A stretch of 64,000 nt of DNA from Undibacterium_A arcticum (GTDB lineage: Bacteria > Pseudomonadota > Gammaproteobacteria > Burkholderiales > Burkholderiaceae_D), in the NCBI RefSeq assembly GCF_042660705.1, contig NZ_JBHSUQ010000001.1; one strand, 5' to 3'. Position numbers and translations under genes: made by a program. Below the pieces are notes generated by a model that was not told the DNA's origin, made no database searches, and was given only the letters and a program-made list of their open reading frames with translations. Numbering within the stretch: the first letter of the stretch is position 1; every line of letters starts with the position of its first letter. This document shows positions 1-9,684 of this stretch, one piece after another.

Positions 1-881
1 CGATGTTCGAGCTGGCACGTCAGGATGCCGGGGTGGCCGAACAGATTCAAAAATGGTCACTGAGCGATCGGCTCGGCATGCCGCTCGACCGGATTCTGGC
101 CGACCCGAGCGCGATGTTTGCCAATCGCATCGCGCAACCGCTGATTGTCGCGGCGACGCTGGCGGCATGGGCCGCCGTCCGTCAACTGCTGCCGACGCCG
201 GCGCTGGTGGCCGGCTACAGCATCGGCGAGGTTGCCGCCTATTGCGTGGCCGGTGCGATCTCCGCAACCGATGCGATCGCGCTGGCAGCTGCGCGCGCCG
301 CCCTGATGGATCGCTGTGCGCAGCCTGATGCGCCACAGTCGATGGTCTCCGTGATCGGTGTGCCCGCTGCGGTAGTGGCAGACTTGTTGCGCCAACATCA
401 TTTGCATCTCGCGATCGAAGTTGGCGAGACCAGCATCATCGCCGGCGGCTTGAGCCGCGCTTTTGCCCCATTCAACGCCATCATCGAATCCATGGGAGGT
501 GCGGTCAACCCATTGCCGGTCGGGGTCGCTTCGCATACGCCTTTGATGACTGCCGCACTGGAAGACTTTAGCGATCTGCTGGAACGCTGCACTTTCGCAG
601 ATCCAAGAATTGCCGTGCTGTCCGGGATCCGCGCCGAACCGGTGCGCCAACGACAGCAGGCCAAGGCCGACCTCGCCCAGCAAATGGTGCAGGCCATACG
701 CTGGAAGGATTGCATGGACCGCTGCGCGGAGCAGGGCATCACGCTCGCGCTGGAACTGGGGCCCGGCGCGGCGTTGGCGCGCATGTTACACAGCCGGCAT
801 CCGCACATCGCTTGCCGCTCGCTGCAGGACTTTCGCAGCCTCCATGGTGTCGCCGCCTGGATCAAGCGCCACGCTGATTAG
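1..881 (+). CDS. mdcH: Malonate decarboxylase subunit epsilon (malonyl-CoA:ACP transacylase), 5' partial
   Basis: The protein belongs to the acyltransferase family that primes the ACP subunit of malonate decarboxylase with malonate from malonyl-CoA. The nucleophile elbow GYSIGE lies at residues 71-76 counted from the ATG at base 3, with Ser73 as the predicted nucleophile. The second catalytic residue is His178 in VASHTP. Full-length family members begin with a GQG-containing strand about 15-20 residues further upstream, and this is missing. The reading frame is open to the window edge, so the gene is truncated by the window and the ATG at 3 is internal. The other mdc genes would lie to the left. 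A FabD-type transacylase is the alternative, but the sequence resembles MdcH more closely. Confidence 0.8.
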   Translation, partial: MFELARQDAGVAEQIQKWSLSDRLGMPLDRILADPSAMFANRIAQPLIVAATLAAWAAVRQLLPTPALVAGYSIGEVAAYCVAGAISATDAIALAAARAALMDRCAQPDAPQSMVSVIGVPAAVVADLLRQHHLHLAIEVGETSIIAGGLSRAFAPFNAIIESMGGAVNPLPVGVASHTPLMTAALEDFSDLLERCTFADPRIAVLSGIRAEPVRQRQQAKADLAQQMVQAIRWKDCMDRCAEQGITLALELGPGAALARMLHSRHPHIACRSLQDFRSLHGVAAWIKRHAD

Positions 882-1001
882 CGGGACAACCTATTGTGGA
901 GTATGGGCGCGATTCGGCGGAATTGATTGCGGATGAGGCGCAGGTAGCCACCCAGTATATGGCCGGATGATATGGCCGGATGAGCACGGCGCGATACCAG
1001 C

Positions 1002-1724
1002 TCAGAGCTGCACCCAGGCGCCCTTGAACACGATCGGCCCGCTCGGTCGGTTCGGATTCGGCGAACCGCCTTTCGGCTCCAGCGTGATCGCCAGCAGCGC
1101 AATGGTGTGCGGCGTCGCGTTGTCCGGCAGCGGCAGCGTGACCGTGCCATTGGCAGCCACCAGGCCGAGCGAGCGCGGCGCGCCGTCTTTTGGCACGGCC
1201 CACAGTTCCAGGCTCTTGTCGGCCGCAATCGCCTGCGCGGTCAGCACCTTGACCGTCAGTTGCCGACGCTTGGCGTCACCGATGATGATCATTGCCGGTT
1301 GCGCCTTGTCGTCGGCCAGGGTGGCGACATACGACGTGATCGGCGTGATGGGTTCCAGCTGGCGCGTCAGCAGCACGGTCACCAGGATCGTCGCCAGCGC
1401 GGTGGACGCCATGCCCAGTCCACGCCAGAAACTCAGATCATTGTGCAAACTCAGCCAGAACGCACGCTTGCGCTGCACGGCCGCCAAGTGCTGCAGGTTC
1501 AGCTGCTGTTCGAGGTGGCGCCACACCTGCGGCGACGGTTGTGCGCCGGGCGCTAATTCGGCCAGCGGATGCAGCCGATCCTGCCATTCGGCGACCGCGC
1601 GCCGCAACAGCGGATTGTCCTGCATCGCGGTCTCGAGGCGCCGCCGTGCGCCGCCCTTGAGCGTGCCGAGCACATATTCGGCCGCCAGTTGTTCCAGCAA
1701 GCTATCGTTATCGGAGATGTTCAT
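1002..1724 (-). CDS. Anti-sigma factor, RskA/anti-sigma-K family
   Basis: This 240-residue protein has an N-terminal cytoplasmic anti-sigma domain (LAAEYVLGTL at about 14-23, a zinc-finger-like helical region without a clear HxxxCxxC motif). One transmembrane segment lies at about residues 101-120, and an extracytoplasmic RskA-like beta domain follows (about 130-240, ending in FKGAWVQL). Such proteins hold an ECF sigma factor at the membrane until a signal releases it. The start codon overlaps the stop of the upstream sigma gene by four bases, the typical coupled sigma/anti-sigma arrangement, so the partner is clear. The released sigma factor probably transcribes both genes. The signal is unknown. 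Confidence 0.88.
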   Translation of the reverse strand: MNISDNDSLLEQLAAEYVLGTLKGGARRRLETAMQDNPLLRRAVAEWQDRLHPLAELAPGAQPSPQVWRHLEQQLNLQHLAAVQRKRAFWLSLHNDLSFWRGLGMASTALATILVTVLLTRQLEPITPITSYVATLADDKAQPAMIIIGDAKRRQLTVKVLTAQAIAADKSLELWAVPKDGAPRSLGLVAANGTVTLPLPDNATPHTIALLAITLEPKGGSPNPNRPSGPIVFKGAWVQL

Positions 1725-2329
1725 GCCTGCTCCAGCTTATGATCGAGCTGCGTGTCCAACTTGGTCAGGCACTGGCGCAAGCGTTCCAGCCCACGCCGGA
1801 TCCAGGTCTTGACGGTGCCCATCGGCAGCTTCATCTGGTCGGCGATCTCACGGTGCGACAGATCGTGATAATAGGCCAGCGCGATCGCCTGCCGGTGCAG
1901 ACCCTCCAGCCGCGCCAAGCAGCGCGCCAGTCCTTTCGCATCGTCGGTCAGTTGCAGCGCCTCGAGCGGGGTCGGGTCGGTGCTTTCCAGTGCGGCCATC
2001 ACGTCCTTGTCGAACGTATCGGCGTCGATTTCGACTGCATGGTCGGCCCGGCGCAGCAGGTCAAACGCCTTGTTGCGCACGATCGTGGTCATCCATGTCA
2101 TCGGCGCGGACAGGCTGGTCTGATAGCCGGCCGCGTTGTTCCAGATGCTGATGAAGCTTTCCTGTAACACGTCTTCGGCCAGTTCGCGCTTCACCAATAT
2201 ACGCAGCGCAAAGCCAAACAGTTTCGACGATGTTGCGTCATATAAAGATCGGAAGGCGGCGACATCCTTGTGACCGACTGCCGTCAGCCAGGTTTTTAGT
2301 TGCTGCTGGAGCGCATCGTTGTTGGACAT
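1721..2329 (-). CDS. ECF-family RNA polymerase sigma factor (SigK-like)
   Basis: The 202-residue protein has the two ECF regions. Sigma-2 (about residues 24-94) contains LAEDVLQESFISIW and the helix MTWMTTIVRNKAFDLLRR. Sigma-4 (about 135-190) contains the helix-turn-helix LSHREIADQMKLPMGTVKTWIRRG. It would direct core RNA polymerase to a small regulon. It forms a coupled pair with the anti-sigma gene immediately downstream. Upstream, at about 2394-2441, sits a run of degenerate direct repeats around CTATTAGGCAA that could include its promoter. No extended C-terminal domain is seen. Confidence 0.92.
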   Translation of the reverse strand: MSNNDALQQQLKTWLTAVGHKDVAAFRSLYDATSSKLFGFALRILVKRELAEDVLQESFISIWNNAAGYQTSLSAPMTWMTTIVRNKAFDLLRRADHAVEIDADTFDKDVMAALESTDPTPLEALQLTDDAKGLARCLARLEGLHRQAIALAYYHDLSHREIADQMKLPMGTVKTWIRRGLERLRQCLTKLDTQLDHKLEQA

Positions 2330-2393
2330 GGGTATTCGCTCATAAAAGTTGCTGCGTGAACAGGCTGCATGCGGCGGACGCCAAATAGAACGG

Positions 2394-2441
2394 AACTATT
2401 TGGCAATTATTGGGCTATTAGGCAACTATTACGCAACTAAG
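2394..2441. promoter_or_regulatory. Degenerate direct repeats upstream of the sigma gene
   Basis: An AT-rich stretch carries spaced near-copies of the 11-mer CTATTAGGCAA (CTATTTGGCAA, CTATTAGGCAA, CTATTACGCAA). It lies 65-110 bases upstream of the sigma factor start on the minus strand. The spacing of about one helical turn suggests a protein-binding or promoter region, but no canonical -35/-10 pair could be assigned. Confidence 0.35.
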
Positions 2442-2495
2442 CTTGTTAAGAATACATCATGAATTGTGTGCGTGCAGCAAATCGGAGCACTCGGG

Positions 2496-2733
2496 CAGGG
2501 TTGAGTTCCCTCCCCCTTGCAGGGGTTAGGGGCTGCGCAGGGAATTCAGGAGGCGTGCCTCCTGCCTGCGGAGCGGTATCCGCCTGCAAGCGGATACGCC
2601 TGGAAGTGGGGTAGTGCGGTCGATGAATGATGCACGTTGCTGATTGACCATCCTACCCCCATCCCAACCTTCCCCCTGCAAGGGGGAAGGGGCGAAAAGC
2701 CTCAGCCTGCAACGATCTTCATGCAGTCGCCCT
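2496..2733 (+). repeat. Copy A of a ~280-bp palindromic intergenic element
   Basis: The same module recurs at 10907-11186 and 43108-43385, and in partial or rearranged form at 40953-41153, 42975-43096 and 45518-45690. In order it contains a CCCTCCCCCTTGCAGGGG hairpin, two tandem palindromes (centres GCATGC and TGCAAG), the conserved stretch TAGTGCGGTCGATGAATGAT, and a CCTTCCCCCTGCAAGGGGGAAGG hairpin split across its centre. It ends with ACGATCTTCATGCAGTCGCC. This copy lacks about 40 bases of the left end seen in copy B. The long reading frame that runs through it into the next gene is not a real N-terminal extension. Confidence 0.85.
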
Positions 2734-2828
2734 GCGAGGTCGGGTTACCTCCAGCATCGCCGGCCAAGCGACAGCTGCGGTCAGCGACTGGCAGTGATAC
2801 GATCAAGGCTGGCAACAATTTCAACTTC

Positions 2829-3206
2829 ATGACCGACACCGTTCGCATCGATAAATGGCTGTGGGCCGCCCGTTTCTTCAAGACCCGCTCGCTGGCGACC
2901 GACGCAGTCGACAATGGCAAGGTGCGCCAGAACGACGCTCGTATCAAGCCCGCGCACGGCGTCAGGCCGGGTGACACACTCGAGATCGACAACGGCTCTA
3001 CCCGTTGGGAAGTGACGGTGCTCGCGCTGGCCGAGCAGCGCGGTTCGGCCGCCGTGGCGCAGACTCTGTATGCCGAAACTGCCGACAGCAGTGTCCGGCG
3101 TGCGCAACAGAGCGAGCAACGAAAGTTATACCGCGAACCGGCCAGCCTGCTGAAAGGTCGCCCGACCAAGCGCGATCGCCGCTTGCTGGACAAGGCCGGC
3201 GGCTAA
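2829..3206 (+). CDS. hslR: S4-domain RNA-binding protein, Hsp15 family
   Basis: The 125-residue protein opens with RIDKWLWAARFFKTRSLA, the S4 RNA-binding fold typical of Hsp15, then a GxRxKPxxxVxPGD-like strand (IKPAHGVRPGD). It ends in a basic tail (KGRPTKRDRRLLDKAGG). Hsp15 binds free 50S subunits that carry nascent chains and helps recycle stalled ribosomes. The frame is open from 2637, but the upstream 64 codons are the repeat element, and family members start at the MTDTVRIDKW methionine, so 2829 is chosen. Length and tail match the family. Confidence 0.9.
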   Translation: MTDTVRIDKWLWAARFFKTRSLATDAVDNGKVRQNDARIKPAHGVRPGDTLEIDNGSTRWEVTVLALAEQRGSAAVAQTLYAETADSSVRRAQQSEQRKLYREPASLLKGRPTKRDRRLLDKAGG

Positions 3207-3321
3207 CCCGCTCCGCCCGGTACCTTGCAGGTGAAACCGGTGCGCCACAGTACCGGTCGCGCTCGCACTTCGGCGCCTCTATTGCCGTTCGCCTATAGAA
3301 CCGCCCCTCTAAAAATCCCAT

Positions 3322-3350
3322 TTGACATTTGCATCCCATTAGACAATAGT
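3322..3350 (+). promoter_or_regulatory. Predicted sigma-70 promoter for the TetR gene
   Basis: A perfect TTGACA (3322-3327) is followed after 17 bases by AATAGT (3345-3350, four of six matches to the -10 consensus). It lies about 105 bases upstream of the TetR start. A near-palindrome around CGAGCGTTCG follows directly and could be an autoregulatory operator, though it is imperfect. Confidence 0.5.
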
Positions 3351-3455
3351 ACGAGCGTTCGCATTTTTTATGCGCCCCCCGTTTTCATCGTGGCGATTCA
3401 CAGTCCGGAGCGGGATTCATTGGGACGAAATATCATCAATACCACATCAAAATCC

Positions 3456-4091
3456 ATGCGCAAGGGCGAGCTCACCAAGGCCACGATCCTCGATGTCGCG
3501 CTCGAGCTGGCCAGCCGTGATGGTCTGGAGGGCCTGACCATCGGCCTGTTGGCGGACCGGATGAATATGAGCAAGTCCGGCGTGTTCGCGCATTTCGGTT
3601 CGCGCGAAGACCTGCAACTGGAAGTGCTGAAGCTGTACCACGTCCGTTTCGAGCAGGAAGTGTTCTATCCGGCCATCCGGGAACCGCGCGGCCTGCCGCG
3701 TCTGCAAGCAATGTTTGCGGGTTGGGTCAAGTGCGTCAGCTTCGAAATTGCGTCCGGCTGCATCTATATCAGCGGCGCGGTCGAATACGACGATCGACCG
3801 GGTGCGATTCGGGAAGCGCTGGTCGGAATGGTGCAAGCCTGGCAAGACGCGTTGTTGCGCTGCGTTGCGCAATCGGTCGAGACCGGCCATTTGCGGCCGC
3901 AAACCGATGCACAGCAGATGGTGTATGAAATGTATGGACTGATCCTGGCCTTGCATCACGATGCCAGGTTCCTGCGCGTACCCGGCAGCGTCGAACGGGC
4001 GCAGAACGGATTCGAGCGCTTGCTCGACAGCTATCGCAATCCGCAGCCGGCGGCGAACCTGCATAAGTCAACCGCGAAAAAAGTCGCCTAA
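3456..4091 (+). CDS. TetR/AcrR family transcriptional regulator
   Basis: The N-terminal helix-turn-helix is clear (LTIGLLADRMNMSKSGVFAHF at about residues 29-49, given here as separate parts LTIGLLADRMN and MSKSGVFAHF, then SREDLQLEVL). It is followed by an all-helical ligand-binding domain. The protein is 211 residues from the ATG at 3456. A TTG at 3420 in the same frame has a better Shine-Dalgarno (GGAG about 10 bases upstream) and would add 12 residues. The gene sits divergent from nothing and directly upstream of the acyl-CoA dehydrogenase, so control of the beta-oxidation block in response to an acyl-CoA is a reasonable inference, as for FadR/PsrA-type TetR proteins. The ligand cannot be read from sequence. 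Confidence 0.85.
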   Translation: MRKGELTKATILDVALELASRDGLEGLTIGLLADRMNMSKSGVFAHFGSREDLQLEVLKLYHVRFEQEVFYPAIREPRGLPRLQAMFAGWVKCVSFEIASGCIYISGAVEYDDRPGAIREALVGMVQAWQDALLRCVAQSVETGHLRPQTDAQQMVYEMYGLILALHHDARFLRVPGSVERAQNGFERLLDSYRNPQPAANLHKSTAKKVA

Positions 4092-4120
4092 AAGTCAACT
4101 CACTGACCACGCAAATTCAC

Positions 4121-4299
4121 GTAACTAATCTAGTAACTAAGCAAGTAACTAAACAAGTCAGGACTTACGCAATATAGAGAATGTAGGGTGCGCCATGCGC
4201 ACCATTACCCGCGCCGACGCTACATTGGTGCGCACGGCGCACCCTACTTTTTTCTAGTTTTGCGTAAGTCCTACAAGTAACCAAACAAGTAACCAAACA
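4121..4299 (+). repeat. 12-bp tandem repeat array, interrupted by an insertion
   Basis: Units of GTAACTAAGCAA type stand at 4121, 4133 and 4145. Units of GTAACCAAACAA stand at 4276 and 4288, and a partial unit follows. The 113-bp inverted-repeat element at 4160-4272 splits the array. The array lies 30-210 bases upstream of the acyl-CoA dehydrogenase start, where an operator would be expected. Confidence 0.7.
4160..4272. mobile_element. 113-bp MITE-like element with 13-bp terminal inverted repeats
   Basis: The ends AGGACTTACGCAA (4160-4172) and TTGCGTAAGTCCT (4260-4272) are perfect inverted repeats. Inside is a hairpin (4183-4247) that starts GTAGGGTGCGCC and ends GGCGCACCCTAC, followed by TTTTTT. 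ACAAGT stands on both sides, which could be a target duplication but is also part of the 12-bp array. No coding capacity is present. The hairpin plus T-run could end TetR transcription. A related element of 112 bp is at 30285-30396. Confidence 0.7.
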
Positions 4300-4332
4300 A
4301 GTAGTTCTCACCATAGTCGTCAGGAGAAAATC

Positions 4333-6123
4333 ATGGGTCAATACGTCGCTCCGTTGCGGGATATGCAGTTCGTGCTGCATGAATTGCTGCACGTCGAAGA
4401 TGAACTGAAACAGTTGCCGAAGCATGCGGAAATCGATGCCGAGATCATCAACCAGGTGCTGGAAGAGGGCGGAAAATTCACCTCCGAGGTGCTGTTTCCG
4501 CTGAACCTTTCCGGCGATCGCGAAGGCTGCCATCACGACAAGACGACCCATACCGTCACCACGCCAAAAGGCTTCAAGGACGCGTACCAGCAGTACGTCG
4601 AAGCCGGCTGGCCGGCGCTGTCCTGCGACCCCGACTTCGGCGGCCAGGGCCTGCCACTGGTCCTGAACAACTCGTTCTACGAGATGATGAATTCGTCCAA
4701 CCAGGCCTGGACCATGTACCCGGGCCTGTCGCACGGCGCCTACGAGTGCCTGCACGAGCATGGCACGCCGGAACAAAAAACGCTGTATCTGCCAAAACTG
4801 GTGTCGGGCGAATGGACCGGCACCATGTGCCTGACCGAAGCGCATTGCGGCACCGACCTCGGCATGTTGCGCTCGAAGGCCGAGCCACAGGCGGACGGCT
4901 CTTACAAGATCACTGGCAGCAAGATTTTCATCTCGGCCGGCGAGCACGACATGTCGGCCAACATCCTGCACCTGGTGCTGGCACGCCTGCCGGACGCACC
5001 GGAAGGCTCGAAAGGCATTTCCCTGTTCCTGGTGCCGAAATTCCTGCCGAACGCGGACGGCACGCTCGGTGCGCGCAACCCGATCACCTGCGGCGCGATC
5101 GAAGAAAAAATGGGCATCCATGGCAATTCGACCTGCCAAATGAATCTGGACGGCGCCACCGGCTGGATCATCGGCGCGCCGCACAAGGGTTTGAATGCGA
5201 TGTTCGTGTTCATGAATGCGGCGCGTCTGGGCGTCGGCATGCAGGGCCTGGGCCTGACCGAAGTCGCGTACCAGAACGCACTGATGTACGCCAAGGACCG
5301 CATCCAGATGCGCAGCCTGTCCGGCCCCAAGGCACCGGATCGCCCGGCCGACCCGATCATCGTCCATGCCGACGTGCGCCGCATGCTGTTGACCGCCAAG
5401 GCCTATGCCGAAGGCGGTCGCGCTTTCTGTTCGTATGTCGCGTTGCAGATCGACAAGGAACTGAATCACCCGGACGAAGAAGTGCGCAAGGACGCCGCCG
5501 ACCAGGTGGCGTTGCTGACGCCGGTGATCAAGGCCTTCATTACCGACAATGCCTGGATCGCGACCTCGGAATGCATGCAGGTGTACGGCGGCCACGGCTT
5601 TATCTCTGAGTGGGGCATGGAGCAGTATGTGCGCGATGCCCGCATCAACATGATTTACGAAGGCACCAACACCGTGCAGTCGCTCGACCTGCTGGGCCGC
5701 AAGGTACTGCAAGACAACGGCGCCAAGCTGCGCAAGTTCGGCGAGCAGGTCAAGGCCTTCGTCGAAGACAACGGCACCGACGAAGCGATGAGCGAATTCA
5801 TCACGCCGCTGGCCGATCTGGGCGACAAGGTGACCAAGCTGACCATGGAAATCGGCATGAAGGCATTCCAGAATCCGGACGAGGTCGGCGCCGCGGCGGT
5901 GCCGTACCTGCGCGTGGTCGGGCATCTGGTGTACGCCTACTTCTTCGCGCAAATGGCGAAGATCGCGCTGGCCAAACAGGATTCAAGCGATACCTTCTAC
6001 AAGTCGAAACTGGCGACGGCGCGCTTCTACTTCGCGCGCCTGTTGCCGGAAACCGCGATGCTGATCCGTCAGGCGCGCTCCGGCTCGGCCAATCTGATGG
6101 CGCTCGAAGCAGATCTGTTTTAA
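4333..6123 (+). CDS. Acyl-CoA dehydrogenase, long form with C-terminal extension
   Basis: The 596-residue protein catalyses the first, FAD-dependent alpha-beta dehydrogenation of acyl-CoA thioesters. It has the N-terminal helical, middle beta and C-terminal helical acyl-CoA dehydrogenase domains, plus the extra C-terminal domain typical of the ~600-residue family (AcylCoA_DH_C). Visible signatures are CLTEAHCGTDLG in the middle domain, GHGFISEWGMEQYVRDARI, and YEGTN with Glu443 as the expected catalytic base. The start has an AGGAG Shine-Dalgarno. It heads a block with the fused hydratase/dehydrogenase and the thiolase, so it probably feeds that beta-oxidation spiral. Substrate chain length cannot be told; DmdC-like 3-methylmercaptopropionyl-CoA dehydrogenases belong to the same family. 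Confidence 0.92.
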   Translation: MGQYVAPLRDMQFVLHELLHVEDELKQLPKHAEIDAEIINQVLEEGGKFTSEVLFPLNLSGDREGCHHDKTTHTVTTPKGFKDAYQQYVEAGWPALSCDPDFGGQGLPLVLNNSFYEMMNSSNQAWTMYPGLSHGAYECLHEHGTPEQKTLYLPKLVSGEWTGTMCLTEAHCGTDLGMLRSKAEPQADGSYKITGSKIFISAGEHDMSANILHLVLARLPDAPEGSKGISLFLVPKFLPNADGTLGARNPITCGAIEEKMGIHGNSTCQMNLDGATGWIIGAPHKGLNAMFVFMNAARLGVGMQGLGLTEVAYQNALMYAKDRIQMRSLSGPKAPDRPADPIIVHADVRRMLLTAKAYAEGGRAFCSYVALQIDKELNHPDEEVRKDAADQVALLTPVIKAFITDNAWIATSECMQVYGGHGFISEWGMEQYVRDARINMIYEGTNTVQSLDLLGRKVLQDNGAKLRKFGEQVKAFVEDNGTDEAMSEFITPLADLGDKVTKLTMEIGMKAFQNPDEVGAAAVPYLRVVGHLVYAYFFAQMAKIALAKQDSSDTFYKSKLATARFYFARLLPETAMLIRQARSGSANLMALEADLF

Positions 6124-6144
6124 GTCGCGTGTAGCTGTCCGCTG

Positions 6145-6360
6145 TTTTTCTCCTCCCCCTTCAAGGGGGAGGTCGGTTGTTTCTTCTCCTCCCCCTTCAA
6201 GGGGGAGGTTGGGTGGGGGATGGGTATAACGCAATCGCATGAAACCCATCCCCCCTTGCAGGGCGCACACAGGCTTGCAAGCCTGTGCCGTTCCGCAGGC
6301 GTGGAGCATGCTCCACGAAATCCCTGCTACACCCCTAACCTCCCCTTGAAGGGGAGGGAA
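6145..6360. repeat. Palindromic repeat cluster between acyl-CoA dehydrogenase and FadB-like gene
   Basis: Two direct copies of CTCCCCCTTCAAGGGGGAGG (near 6154 and 6189) are followed by two different perfect palindromes: CACAGGCTTGCAAGCCTGTG (near 6267) and CGTGGAGCATGCTCCACG (near 6299). One inverted CCTCCCCTTGAAGGGGAGG follows near 6340. The middle part resembles the palindrome pair of the ~280-bp element but with different arm sequences. No gene is seen. Confidence 0.8.
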
Positions 6361-6390
6361 TATTCGCTACGAACATAAAGGAATAATCCC

Positions 6391-8790
<2,400 letters not shown>

Positions 8791-8794
8791 GCAG

Positions 8795-9177
8795 GCTCCC
8801 TCCCTTTCAAGCATGTCCTGAGCTTGTCGAAGGGGGAGGGCCAAGGTGGGGATGGCGCGCTTAGCCCCCCGCGCAGCGCTGAACGACTCGCTCCCTTTCA
8901 AGGGGAGGGTTGGGGTGGGGATGGCGCGCTTAGCCCCCGCACAGCGCTGAACAACTTCCTCCCTTTCAAGCATGTCCTGAGCTTGTCGAAGGGGAGAGGG
9001 CCGTGGTGGGGATGGCGAGCTTATCTCCCGCGCAGCGTTGAACGACTCCCTCCCTTTCAAGCATGTCCTGAGCTTGTCGAAGGGGAGAGGGTCGGGGTGG
9101 GGATTGCGAGCTTATCTCCCGCGAAGCGTTGAACAACTCCCTCCCCTTCAAGGGGAGGGTTGGGGTGGGGATGGGTT
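8795..9177 (+). repeat. Five-unit array of CCCTCCC...GGGAGGG palindromic repeats
   Basis: Five direct units start near 8796, 8890, 8957, 9047 and 9136. Each has a hairpin around CCCTCCCTTTCAAGGGGAGG, then GGTGGGGATGGCG and an AGCGCTGAAC linker. Units 1, 3 and 4 carry an extra CATGTCCTGAGCTTGTCGAA in the hairpin loop; units 2 and 5 do not. There are no unique spacers between identical repeats, so it is not a CRISPR. It occupies the whole gap between the FadB-like gene and the DUF559 gene. Confidence 0.85.
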
Positions 9178-9205
9178 AAAAATGGCTTAAAAAGGGGGTT
9201 AAAAA

Positions 9206-9586
9206 ATGCACGGACAAACCAACGCTTTCGCAAAATCCCGCGCACCAGATTTGCGAAAGACCTTGACCGACGCTGAGAAAAAGCTATGGCAGCGTCTGCG
9301 AGGTGGCCAACTCGAAGCAAAATTTCGCCGTCAACACCCGTTTGAAAACTATATATTGGATTTTGTATGTCTGGAACATCGCCTGGTGATTGAAGTCGAT
9401 GGTTCCCAGCATGATGAGCAAAAAGAACACGATGAACTACGGACCGGAAAACTGCACGACGCAGGCTTCCATGTCCTTCGATTTTGGAATAACGAAGTAT
9501 TAAATGAGACGGATGCGGTTGTTCAAGTGATTTGGGGCGCTTTACACCCAGTTCGTGACCCATCCCCACCCCGGCCCTCCCCTTGA
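9206..9586 (+). CDS. DUF559 (Vsr-like endonuclease fold) protein embedded in repeats
   Basis: The 126-residue protein matches the DUF559 pattern: LRKTLTDAEKKLWQRLR, KFRRQHPFENYILDFVC, LVIEVDGSQHDE and VLRFWNNEVL. The set DF...E-V-D-G...Q-H resembles the catalytic core of very-short-patch-repair and PD-(D/E)XK nucleases, so a DNA nuclease role is likely but unproven for the family. The last residues (DPSPPRPSP) are encoded by the first repeat of the next array, so the gene runs into its own flanking repeats. Its start follows the array at 8795-9177. Its coding DNA is clearly richer in A+T than its neighbours, which suggests transfer. Confidence 0.85.
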   Translation: MHGQTNAFAKSRAPDLRKTLTDAEKKLWQRLRGGQLEAKFRRQHPFENYILDFVCLEHRLVIEVDGSQHDEQKEHDELRTGKLHDAGFHVLRFWNNEVLNETDAVVQVIWGALHPVRDPSPPRPSP

Positions 9587-9662
9587 AGGGGAGGGAGAAA
9601 ACGGAGCGGAGCTAGGCTCGGATGCCCATCCCCACCCCAACCCTCCCCTTGAAGGGGAGGGA
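9560..9662 (-). repeat. Inverted pair of the same palindromic repeats downstream of DUF559
   Basis: Two units in the opposite orientation to the upstream array (CCCCACC then CCCTCCCCTTGAAGGGGAGGG) stand near 9565-9595 and 9630-9662. The linker between them, ACGGAGCGGAGCTAGG, is the reverse complement of the linker used in the array at 12066-12545. Confidence 0.8.
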
Positions 9663-9684
9663 GCTTAAACAAGGAGTACACAAA

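Noticed and set aside
2637..2828. N-terminal extension of the Hsp15-like protein
   Set aside because: The extra 64 codons are the ~280-bp repeat; family members begin at the later methionine.
4165..5952. A 595-codon minus-strand open frame opposite the acyl-CoA dehydrogenase
   Set aside because: Same antisense composition, and its 5' part lies in the MITE-like element; the plus-strand gene has clear family motifs.
8795..9177. CRISPR array
   Set aside because: Units are long, imperfect and differ inside the repeat; the linkers are themselves repeated rather than unique, and no cas gene is near.
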